From NCBI GenBank assembly GCA_963920635.1, contig OY987301.1, forward strand, positions 46,785,820-46,849,819: a stretch of 64,000 nt of DNA, written 5' to 3'. The translations under genes were made by a program, and so were the position numbers. Source of the DNA: Pseudeuparius sepicola (Eukaryota; Arthropoda; Insecta; Coleoptera; Anthribidae). Under the pieces are notes generated by a model. It searched no databases, had not been told where the DNA came from, and saw only the letters and a program-made list of their open reading frames with translations. The first letter of the stretch is position 1. Every line of letters begins with the position of its first letter. Shown in pieces: positions 33,500 to 43,498 of this stretch.

Positions 33500-33660
33500 G
33501 TGACCAACAGAACGGACGCAACAACTGGGATTTTATTTTATGTTGCCCCGGAATAAAATCTGACTATGGGGCTACATTGGGCATGTCCAAGTTTTTCGGG
33601 CCCTATTTTGGTTTCAGGACATACCTAATGTTGCTCCTTAGTCGATTTTATACTTCAGCT

Positions 33661-33700
33661 ATTGAGTAAAGGAATATAATTCGGTATTCCTTTACTCAAT
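33661..33700. repeat. Perfect 40-bp hairpin, 16-bp arms
   Basis: ATTGAGTAAAGGAATA, loop taattcgg, then the exact complement. The first ten bases equal the end of the 56-bp palindrome at 61646-61701. The flanks (acttcagct, gcttcggag) do not form a clean direct repeat. Confidence 0.85.
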
Positions 33701-34293
33701 GCTTCGGAGCAAATATAATAAAATCTCATTTGTTGCGTCCGCGACTGTATATTTTCGTCAGGCGCAACTGTATAGGCTTTCAAAAACGTCACCTTGACAC
33801 GTCTAGAAATTGTGTATTAAATATCCCCCAAACTGGAAAAAATACTCATGCGCAGATTATTGGGTGTTTTGAATATGACGTCACCCTCTGTGCAAAAGCT
33901 CGGATGTCCACAGTCTCAGACGCCTCTAGCGAGCGGGTTGCGGCCATAACGCCACCAGCAGATTGTTTTTCGAGACCCTATAGACGCCTAGATAAAATAT
34001 ACGGGGTGACAATTTGACAACTTACCACCCCCCATATCTCAGAAAATAAAAGAGATATTTAAAAAAATTAAAAACCGTTTCGAGGATACAGAGGGGGAAC
34101 CAAAATAACATAGTCGGCGACTCACCCCCTCCAACCCCCTTACCCCCACCCTCCACAACTTTATAATCTCAAATAGCAACCCCCTATGTGTGCTACGTCA
34201 TTGGAAAGCTCTTAAAAAATGCTTTACAACCATATCAAATAGTATGGCATTTGGATTAGCCGTTTTCGCACAAATCGCGAAAGACGGTATAAG

Positions 34294-34318
34294 CAAAGTC
34301 TAGAGAATCTAGACTTTG
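34294..34318. mobile_element. 25-bp micro-palindrome with 7-bp duplication GTATAAG
   Basis: CAAAGTCTAGA, spacer gaa, TCTAGACTTTG, with GTATAAG at 34287-34293 and 34319-34325. The matching position in the opposite TIR (about 43125-43150) has one GTATAAG and no insert, so 32 bp were gained here. Confidence 0.9.
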
Positions 34319-34678
34319 GTATAAGTATTGATAATTTTGGTAGATTGGCAACTTGCTACCTGACCTGTATGAATGCAGTATTAATTAATTTAATAAATTA
34401 ATTAATTCTGTGGGTTAAATGAGAACAGATAATACTAAATAAAAATGACCTTCTTGTATTTTTCGTACCTGAATCATATATTTTATGGCTATCTGAACCA
34501 TTTTCACATCTGCTTTTAGTTTATGGCTTAGTTGAGGATAAATAAGATTATAAATACTGCACTTGTTGTTTTTCATAGTCATTTGGAAAGTAGCGATCGA
34601 GCGAGTACAAGTACGAGTAGCAGCGCAGATAGTAGAAACTTACAAGTAGCAGCAGATTCTAAAAACTCCGATTTTCAA

Positions 34679-34860
34679 AATGGTTTACACAGTTGCTGAA
34701 CGTGTTGAAATGGTTCTTTGTTACAGTGCCGAAAGGTGTTTTCGAAGAGTAGGAAAGACATCCCAATAAGAATGTTAGTCACGTCTACATTCGACAATTA
34801 ATCAGCAAATTTGAAGAGACTGGATCTGTTGGCAATATTAAGGCGCTACGATACCCCCCA
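34679..34860 (+). pseudogene. Mariner-like transposase, N-terminal helix-turn-helix part
   Basis: ATG 34679 opens MVYTVAERVEMVLCYSAE, the usual start of the DUF4817-type helix-turn-helix in arthropod mariner-like transposases. After one frame change near 34765, VSHVYIRQLISKFEETGSVG is readable, the second half of the same domain. Coding is cut near 34850 by the 34850-38597 insertion and resumes at about 38600. It sits just inside the left TIR on the plus strand, as expected for the 5' end of the gene. Confidence 0.75.
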
Positions 34861-36249
34861 TTTTCAAGGGTTTCGTAGTTTACATCTCCTACTTGCATTT
34901 CTTAATATTTTCACTTGATTTTTTTTTGTGGCTTAGATAAAACTATGAAGAATCGTCGTTGTGTATCACGAACTGTGCAGGACTAATGCGACACTGTTAA
35001 AAAAAATGCCAAACATACCCGAAATTCTACTATATTCGGTTAAGAATTTCGAGTATTTCCGCCGCTCAAAAATAATTCGAAAGACACAGCGACGATTGAG
35101 GCATTCGATAACATTATTTTAAGACTACTTTCAAGTCGATACGTTTGTTCGTTTGGCTATGATTTGAAAACTACGAACCCATTGCCGGCCAATAAAATGA
35201 TCCGTGAATTGGCCATCCGAGCAGGAATTAGACGTACGGAGATAGACGGGCGGGCGGGCGTTCGCTGGAACTCGTGGTTCCCCTACTCCCCCTACTTCGG
35301 CCTACCTCACCGGGCTCGGGAACCACGTCAGGGGAACTTTCAATCGATATCAGATGTTTCATTTTTCATTTTATTACTCTCAGTCTCCCTTATTTGTGTT
35401 TCGCTTGTTTTGAATGTTAGAATATTATTACATTATGTATGTCGACTGACATATAATAATACTCATTATTATTATTCCTCCAGGAGTAATAAATAAATTA
35501 TTATTATTCACAAAGTACTTTTTGCTTTTGTGTAAAATGGTTTAATCCCTAGGGCAGAAAATGGCCTGGTCGTGCAAAAAGAGTAAATTTAAATTCTAGA
35601 CCAAATTGTGCGCTTTATTTTTACTTTAAAAATGTGATAGGTACAAGTAATATTTTTGTCAAATAAATAGGTCATGTGAAGCATTTTTTGAAAACGAATA
35701 ATATCCTATGTAATACGATCATTGTGTCAACTCGCTGCATGATAAAACCTAATTTTATATACTTTCCAGAGGAAACGAAAATAATTCTGACATCCAGTCA
35801 GTTTTAGAAACTTCTTCGTTAGAAGATTGTTCGAAAGTCATTTGAGTTGAAAATCGGGCAAAATAAAAATAGAGGGTACATTTTATTGTTCCAGTCTGTC
35901 GAATTTATGACATTTTAATACATTTTCTAGGATGTTCTATAATTCAGATTTGTCAGAAGGTTCTGAAACTGAACGGCAGTCAGGGCAAGAATACCTATAA
36001 TGTTTGATAATGATGTCGCAACAGTCACAGTGAAACCAATAGGAGTACTTTGTGGGCTTGTGTGCTTTTATTCCCGTACCTAATATGGTTCCCAGAATTT
36101 GAGAGAGGGGTACTAGGGTACTAACACATATTTTGCATTTTGCACACTTATTATTCGGATTTAGGTATACCTAAGTGCAGGTGCATAGGGTTTGAGAAAC
36201 AAACTTTCTGGGAAAAACAGGGCTTTGAATGAAACATTTACAAGGGATT

Positions 36250-36650
36250 AGAAATTAATAGCTCCTATTATCTCAAAACTATTACTTTATTTGAAAACGG
36301 AGACCGGTTTCGCAACTCTATAAATTTACCTACATCCTCAGGGCAGGTAGTAGGTATATGTATAAATAAATAAAGAACCTTTACTTACCTAGCCATTATA
36401 TATTTGAAATATATAAATATATATATTCAGCCACAAGTCAAAGTTGAAACAATTAAAAACATTTACATACTTATAATCTTTTTTCAAGTATCTCCTTCAA
36501 ATTTCCTGCAAGCTCTTGGACTATAGGTGATTATCCTTTATTTATTTACTTTTTAAATCTTATATTGTAGTCCTTGATGATGTAATTTATAGATTAACGA
36601 AACCGCTTACTGTTTTGAAATAAACAAATCATAGTTGTGATATAATATTA
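36250..36650. repeat. Possible Penelope-like untranslated fragment
   Basis: GAGACCGGTTTCGCAACTCT near 36301 followed by CATCCTCAGGGCAGGT, and GATTAACGAAACCGCTTACT near 36592, are related in inverted orientation and resemble the CGAAACCGGT motif at 61600. No coding part. Weak assignment. Confidence 0.35.
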
Positions 36651-36695
36651 TACCTATGGCCTATTCACTCTAATCCCTCTAAAGTGAACTCTTAC

Positions 36696-36726
36696 CAAAG
36701 TCTAGAAAGTATATCTCTGGACGCTG
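36696..36726. mobile_element. 31-bp micro-palindrome with 7-bp duplication CTCTTAC
   Basis: CAAAGTCTAGA starts the insert and TCTGGACGCTG ends it (8 of 11 bases fit the inverted start), with a 9-bp spacer. CTCTTAC is present on both sides (36689-36695, 36727-36733). It is a third, more worn member of the CAAAG micro-palindrome family. Confidence 0.7.
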
Positions 36727-38599
36727 CTCTTACAGTGTAGAAAGTTTTCAGTTAGATTTATTTATTATTACACAAATATTAATGTGGAATACTAAGTATA
36801 TAAAACATTTTATAGAAGTAGAATTTAAACGCACTTTTTTGGTCGTAACAACACTATTATGCCGAACAATAATTATCCAATCAAACATTGATAGATGTTC
36901 AACTGACCCTAACGTGGTTCAAGAAGAATTCGGTAATAGAATCGTTAATTTAGATTTTATAATTGAGCAATTACAGAAGTTTTTTATACACGAACTCTTC
37001 ATAGTACCTATGCACCTTTGCTGATATGAAAAATAATAGTAAAATTGCTTCGACGCCAAAAAGCTATGCAGTGTGTTGCCAACGAAAAGTGAACGCCCTC
37101 TATAACTCACAAAAAATATCATTTTTGCAATAAAGCAAACAGGCCACCGCCGTTTTTTAAATATTCGCGCTTCTTCGTCGGCATCGGCGAGACTCGTGTG
37201 ACCCGTCGGCGGCGGCCGGCACCTGACTTATTATTTCATATTATCTACACAGGAAAAAAAGACTGTTGTGATTTTAGTGAGTTCGTGTATATAGTCACTT
37301 TTCTAATCTAATCTATCCTTTTGACGTAATTGCAGATGAACCAATAAGTTTAAAATAGTTTAAATTTCCGTTAAGAAGACGTATTGTCACTTTGATACTA
37401 AAATTGGCTTACTACAATGAAAGCATAACCTCGGTTTTAAAATGTCTTATGTTTTATTTAAACAATTAAATTTATTTTATTTAAATAATAATAATTCTCA
37501 CCCTCAGACTACTACAAACTATCTAAGAGTACCTCAGAAGCAACTGAAAAAACATTATAATTCATTGGATGAACAAAACAACTTAATTGCAACTTTTATA
37601 GGTAGGTATTCATCAATATAATCAGTAAATCATGTTTTTCAATTTTTATGGTATTCAAGAAATTCTTAGAATTTTCATATTAGAATTCATGTCAAATACA
37701 AGTTAGATTGAATCAAGTACTTTTTACTCGACTGAACTAATATCCTATTACAAACACGTTAGTAAAAAAAGCTGTGACCTTGACTGAGTAATTTACCAAA
37801 ATCAATGATCGCAAATTAATGATCGCAAAGGTTTTGAATCAACCCTACATTTTATATCGTTCGTAGTCATAATGAACACTGTGCAAGTGAATGGCTATTA
37901 ACAAACTGGGGGTTACTAGAACCTGTATCCACTAAAATTAAATGTTATTAATTTATTGATCTCATCTGCAACATTTCTGTTTTGTCAATTATAAGTTGCT
38001 ACACTAGCAACTTGATTTGCATTTTACACATCATTTGCTTATTATTTAGGCAATAATATGATATATTACTAATAATTATAATTGATATTAGTACCCACAA
38101 TTATTACAAATCCAGCAAAAATTCAGTGACAGTAGTTATAATTTCAGTATAATGAACAGTTAAATGTACCCCTATTCAATTCAACAACATGAAACGTTTG
38201 TTCTGACAAAAGAATGTGCTTAGAAAAGAAGTATTATAGAATCAATTCCAGAACATGCTATTTATTGAAATAAAATATTACATTTAAATTATTATTCATT
38301 AGAATTCAATATCAATTGTCATTGAATTGATTATTGTTAGTTACAAAAAAGCTTCTGCTTGAGTTTGAGGAATAATATCTCATATTGAATTAAACAGTTT
38401 TTTTTTACAAAGTGACAGATTTTTCTCAGTGTAGTAACTACGGCGGCTGCCCCTCAATCGTAGCACTATGAAGGGGCAGGCTGGAGTGGGGAGTCGTGGG
38501 GACTAGAGGAAGGAAAAGGATAGGCATATCTAATCGAGCGACGTTTGTCCTGAATTGAGTCGGACACTTCAGGCGGACTTCATAAGTATCGTAGCCTCT

Positions 38600-39440
38600 T
38601 TTAAAAGAAATCAAGCAAGGGTAGGTAGTTGATGAAAATGCTCAAATAGAAATTCTTGGGCATATTGCAATGGATCCAACTATGTCTACTCTACAGCAAC
38701 AGGAATTTCCCGAGAAGCGATTCGAAAAACACTTAAACACCATAAAATACATCCGTACAAACTACAAATTCTTCAAGAGCTTACCGATGATGACCCTGAT
38801 AGACGTATTGAATTCTGCGAACGTATGAACCATAAAATTTTGGCTGAACCAGAATTAGTCAAAAACATTTGTTTTAGTGACGAATGCACATTTTATTTGA
38901 ACGGAAATGTAAACAAACAAAACTGCAGATATTGGAGCGACGAGAATCCACACATTTTCAGAGAAGGTCATACGCAATACCCTGAGAAGATCAACGTCTG
39001 GGCTGGCATATTAGGAGACAGCATTGTTGGCCCTCTGTTTATTGATGGAAACTTAACAGGGGAAATTTATGCGGAAATGCTGGATACAACTATCGAACCA
39101 CTAATAATCAATGAAGTTGAAAATCAGGCAAACGGCGACGGAACTCTTTTCCTAAATGAACACCTTCTGCATTTTCAGCATGACGGAGCACCACCCCACT
39201 ACGTACTTCCTGTGCGTCAGTGGCTTGATTTATATATTATCCAGACAAGTGGATCGGTATAAGAGGACCAATAGAATGGCCACCCAGATCACCTGATCTT
39301 ACCCCTTCAGACTTTTTTTTGTGGGGTCATTTAAAATCTGTTGTTTATAAGACGCAACCAACGAATATTAACGAATTAAAACAACGAATTACACAAGAAT
39401 ATTGTCACGACCTGGATAGCCGTGACTGGGAGCGTAGCAA
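38600..39440 (+). pseudogene. Mariner-like DDE_3 transposase, catalytic part
   Basis: This segment continues the transposase begun at 34679. Upstream of ATG 38825 the family sequence is already readable (DENAQIEILGHIAMDPTMST, about 38632-38691, then AIRKTLKHHKIHPYKLQ), so 38825 is not the true start. The catalytic domain shows the first Asp in CFSDECTFYLNG, then NVWAGILGDSIVGPLFIDG, and the second Asp in HFQHDGAPPHY. One frameshift near 39225 separates it from IEWPPRSPDLTPSDFFLWGH, which holds the third acidic residue (Asp, mariner-type DDD). The C-terminus is lost after about 39410. The enzyme would cut and insert the 34002-43498 element; it is now inactive. Confidence 0.9.
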
Positions 39441-39996
39441 ATAATAACAATTGGCCTTAATTTCACATAGGTTAATTTATTATTTAGGGTTAAGAAAGCT
39501 TGACACAATTGACAATTGACACAATGAGAGAAAGACACTTACTTTTGTGAAGAGACAGCAGGGGCAGGCGTCATCGCAGTTGGAATACCTGGTTGCTGGT
39601 TGGCCCCGCCGGTTGGTCGATCTTTTCTTTAGCACTCCTACGGACTGACTGCCGCCTTGAACCGATCGATGGTTTTAGGTAAACTTTGATTTTGTCGCGG
39701 AATCAGCAGTCAGCGATTTTTATGTTAAGTTTAGATAATACCGGCGCGGCGGTGCCTGAACTCAACCGAGTTCATTGAATTATTTCGTTATAATTTAATT
39801 GCTTACTTTTCATTCGTGGCAATATCGAAATATTTCAAAAGAAACATTTCAAAAGGTTCGACAGGAATTCGAAAATAGATTATATTATTGTCTTGCCAAC
39901 AACGGAAGTCATTTTGAACATTTACTGTAATAAAATGTAAATAAAATAAAAGTATTTTAAAATATTTGCTTTTCCATTTTCACGCACTTTTTCATG
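39441..39996. other. Unassigned DNA between transposase and nested element
   Basis: No gene recognised. The region follows the point where the transposase stops matching its family and may be further inserted DNA. Confidence 0.3.
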
Positions 39997-40957
39997 TACA
40001 GGCTCATTCAAACTCGGGGTCCCAGGCCAATTATGGGCAAACGAAAAGCGAAAAAAAAAATCTGCGTCCGTGGCGTTAAAGGGGCCCAAATAAAGATTAG
40101 ATCGCAACTAAATTTAAAATTTTTGACAAACGACGCTCGGCGTCCCGACGGCCGGTATATTTTTTTGTAACGAACATATCTTTTTTATTTGATATTTAGG
40201 TAGCCCTATTCTTTCTAAGTAACTTTTGTCTTGAACGTTTTGTTTGGTTTCTTTTCGTTTACAATTTACAGGCAACAATATACAGAAAAATAAAGAAATT
40301 AATTGACTTGACTCTCCCATGAAGTGGGCGACGAGCACGAACGACTGTTATTTGTTTTCCATATATTGACGTAAAGCAAACAATATAATATAATAACAAC
40401 TATTTATTATAGGATATATATCCATATACATATACATATATCCATATAGATAATATATAACTAGTTAAATAATTAAATAAGTAACATATTTACAACAAAT
40501 TTTCAACGTGACCTGCATCATTCGCTAAGCACATCTCTAGGCGTTTCTTAAAATGTTGCGTTGCATTTTTTAATACAAGCGTCCCTAACTTTTTTCTCCA
40601 TTATTAATTGGCTACAGTTGTTGTATATAATGTAGCTAGACATTGTGACACTTAATTTGGTTTAAAAATTTTTGGGTGATTCAATATTAAATCCTCCGTT
40701 GCATAATTTAACCCCATTGGCACATTTTCGTCACTTCTCGGCTTCCTAATTATTTTGTCTTATGTAATGTTAAATAGCCAGAAGTATATCGTTCAGGATA
40801 TTTTTGCAAATCAACAAACGAATACACCCTCACAGGGGAATTAAAGGATTAAAATATTAATCACATAGGCCATGACATTTCTTTGTTTTTGTTTGGTTTA
40901 ACTTAAACTGTCAAGTTCGAAATTATCAGTGATTAACCCAAAAAAATTTTAAGTCCA

Positions 40958-41864
40958 ATGGCTAGTCATGAAGAAAAAGTGGACATGTTATTTGTTTATG
41001 GGGAACCCAGAAAAATCAATTACTGATGCAACGAGGGATGTGGGGAATAAGAATATAAGAATAAGAATATTCAACGATCCAAAGAATTTTAAAGCAAAAT
41101 AAATATCACGACTTCAAGCTACATTACTTGCAGCAGTTGCAGCCCATTCATGTAGAAAAAAGATTAAATTTCATTGGGCAGATGGCTATTCTAGAGCAAG
41201 ATGATAATAGAATTTTCAAACATATTTTATGGACTGACGAAAGTAGGTTCGTAAGTAATGGCATCCCAAATAGAAAGAATAATCATCACTGGGGCAATGA
41301 AAATCCGCATAAAGTTCACCTCATAGAGAACCAAGGGCATTTTGGTGTTAATGTTTGGCGTGGAATAATTAATCAAAATTTGATTGGTCCGCATTTTTTT
41401 GAAGGCACGCTTATACGAGTGAAATATATTTAAATTTTTTAATAGAGGATTTACCAAATTTGTTGGATAATATGTATCCCCAAATTATGCGGTTTCAACA
41501 AGATGGAGCACCAGTGCATAATGCGAGAAGAGTAGAGGAGTTTTTAAACAATAATTTTAGAAATAGATGGATTGGCACAAATAGTACTATCAGGTATAAT
41601 CCTAAAGCATAACAAAACAAATACTTTTACTTAAATTCATTTGATTTTTTACATTTTCCACAGGTGGCCTCTTAAGTCTCCCGACTTTTCACAAATGAGG
41701 TCTATAAAACACCTTCGAGGAATGTGAATCATTTAAAACAAAAAATTAGGGACGCTTGTATGACTATAACAAGAAACATGTTAAAAAATGCAACGCAACA
41801 TTTTAAGAAACGCCTGGAGATGTGCTTAGCGAATAATGGAGGACACGTTGAAAATTTGTTGTAA
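40958..41864 (+). pseudogene. Mariner-like transposase with an apparent 69-bp intron
   Basis: Start ATG 40958 (MASHEEKVDMLFVYGE) is a DUF4817-type helix-turn-helix beginning; a frame break follows near 41010, and much of the helix-turn-helix and linker region is missing. The catalytic part is well kept: the first Asp in ILWTDESRFVSNG, then FGVNVWRGIINQNLIGPHFF, a break near 41420, and the second Asp in RFQQDGAPVHNAR. At 41595 a GT donor and at 41663 an AG acceptor after a pyrimidine-rich tract bound a 69-bp insert. Removing it gives the family block RWPLKSPDFS across the junction, where the third acidic residue lies. The C-terminal GGHVENLL ends at TAA 41862-41864. Several frameshifts make it inactive. 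Confidence 0.85.
41595..41663 (+). other. Predicted GT-AG intron in the transposase
   Basis: ATCAG/GTATAATCC at the donor and TTTTTTACATTTTCCACAG/G at the acceptor. The reading frame on both sides joins inside the conserved WPxxSPDxxP region. The size is typical for short insect introns. Confidence 0.75.
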
Positions 41865-41894
41865 ATATGTTACTTATTTCATTTGTTAAATTGT

Positions 41895-42423
41895 TAAATA
41901 TATATACATTGTTATATTACAAATTTCAAGTGGATGCCAAAATTTAATAGTTTAGTTTGAATTGCAATACTGAAGTAAATGTTCGAAGTGGAGACCATCT
42001 TGTGCCTGACAGTATGCTAAGCGGTGAACAAATTCTTGTTGGACTTTGCTTATAATTTCTGGAGAAATATTGGTGCATTCTCTTCGAATTCTTCAATATG
42101 TTCCGGTTTGCTTTTGTATACACAATATTTGTGAGGTTTGAATATTTAATAATTGAAATAAATTTGTAATTTGTCAAAATCTTTCAATTACAATTTCAAT
42201 GTAGGCTGTGACGGCCTTTCTAATTACGTCATAAAAGGAGGGGGTTGTCATTTGAAAAAATTGCCGATGACGTCATATCCGGAACAACGATGACCTTACA
42301 GATTTGGATGATATGTCACAAAATGTCATTTTTGAAACAAAATTGATGTGTCCGAGGATTTTTTCTAACCATGTATTTTCAGAAATAATGATTTTATGCG
42401 TTACTTTACGGACACACTGTATA
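41895..42423 (-). mobile_element. Internally deleted Tc1/mariner remnant
   Basis: It interrupts the right arm of the 39997-42846 element; the uninterrupted arm (about 40405-40480) shows the join. On the minus strand it starts TACAGTGTGTCCGTAAAGTA at 42423 and ends near 41895. Only the transposase C-terminus is left inside. Confidence 0.6.
41944..42120 (-). pseudogene. Transposase C-terminal fragment
   Basis: One minus-strand frame reads ECTNISPEIISKVQQEFVHR then LAYCQAQDGLHFEHLLQY. The pattern xRxxYCxxxxGxHFEHLL is the usual end of mariner-like DDE_3 transposases. The catalytic domain is missing. Confidence 0.65.
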
Positions 42424-43498
42424 CCTATATCCTATAATAAATAGTTGTTAGTATATTATATTGTTTGCTTTATGTCAATACATGGAAAACAAATGACAGT
42501 CGCTCGTGCTCGTCGCCCACTTCATGGGAGAGTCAAGTTAATTAATTTCTTTAATTTTCTGTATATTGTTGCCTGTAAATTGTAAACGAAAAAAAAAACA
42601 ACAAAACGTTCAAGACAAAAGTTACTTAGAAAGAATACGGCTACCTAAATATCAAATAAAAAAGGTATGTTCGTTACAAAAAATATATAGCGGGCGTCGC
42701 GAAGCCGAGCGTCGTTTGTCAAAAATTTTAAATTTAGTTGCGATCTAATCTTTATTTGGGCCCCTTTAACGCCACGGACACAGATTTTTTTTTCGCTTTT
42801 CGTTTGCTCATAATTGGCCTGGGACGCCGAGTTTGAATGGCCCTGTACCTACGCGGAAAACTACTCATCCAAATACTAGAATTTACAATATTTATAATCT
42901 TATTTATCCTCAATTAAGCCATAAATCAAAAGCAGCTGTGAAAATGGTTCAGGTAGCCATAAAAGATATGATTCTGGTTTTAATTTAGCCCTTAACAGGT
43001 ACGAAAAATACAACAAGGTCATTTTTATTAGTATTATCTGTTCTCATTTAACCCACAGAAGGTATTAAATTAATTAATACTGCATTCATACAGGTCAGGT
43101 AGCAAGTTGCCAATCTACCAAAATTATCAATACTTATACCGTCTTTCGCGATTTGTGCGAAAACGGCTAATTCAAATGCCATACCTACTATTTGATATGG
43201 TTGTAAAGCATTTTTTAAGACCTTTCCAATGACGTGTCACACATAATCCAAATGCCATACTATTTGATATGGTTGTAAAGCATTTTTTAAGAGCTTTCCA
43301 ATGACGTATCACACATAGGGGGTTGTTATTTGAGATTATAAAGTTGGGGAGGGTGGGGGTAAGGGGGTTGGAGGGGGTGAGTCGCCGACTATGTTATTTT
43401 GGTTCCCCCTCTGTACCCTCGAAACGGTTTTTCATTTTTTTAAATATCTCATTTATTTCTGAGATATGGTGGTGGCAATTTTTCAAATTGTCACCCCT

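Larger units (their letters stand above)
34850..38597. mobile_element. 3.7-kb insertion splitting the transposase gene
   Basis: The transposase reading resumes across this segment, so it was inserted into the gene. Its edges carry GCGCTACGATAC at the left and the inverted GTATCGTAGCC at the right, a 10-bp terminal inverted repeat. No clear target duplication was read. Inside are a GC-rich stretch near 35245-35340, a possible Penelope tail at 36250-36650, a micro-palindrome at 36696, a GC-rich stretch at 37145-37222, and otherwise unassigned AT-rich DNA. No transposase of its own is recognised. Confidence 0.55.
39997..42846 (+). mobile_element. Nested Tc1/mariner-type element with long TIRs
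   Basis: Inverted arms 39997-40600 and about 41740-42846 share long blocks (CCTGGGA(C)CCGAGTTTGAAT; CGCCACGGAC; GAAGTGGGCGACGAGCACGA). Ends are TACAGG...CCTGTA with TA flanks. The arms extend into the transposase 3' coding end, because 40500-40595 is an inverted copy of about 41745-41850. The right arm is interrupted at about 41895-42423 by another remnant. It lies within the 34002-43498 element, so it is younger. Confidence 0.82.
34002..43498 (+). mobile_element. 9.5-kb mariner-type element with long TIRs and nested insertions
   Basis: The inverted ends are about 34002-34560 and 42885-43498. They start GGGGTGACAATTTGA and share long blocks (CAACCCCCTTACCCCCACCC; AAAGCATTTTTTAAGAGC; CATTTTTATTTAGTATTATC with small differences). 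TA flanks the termini. The right arm has a tandem duplication of about 77 bp at about 43185-43320, and the left arm has a 25-bp micro-palindrome. Between the arms lie two parts of one transposase (34679-34855 and 38600-39440), separated by a 3.7-kb insertion. Another transposon (39997-42846) is nested after the second part. Confidence 0.78.
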
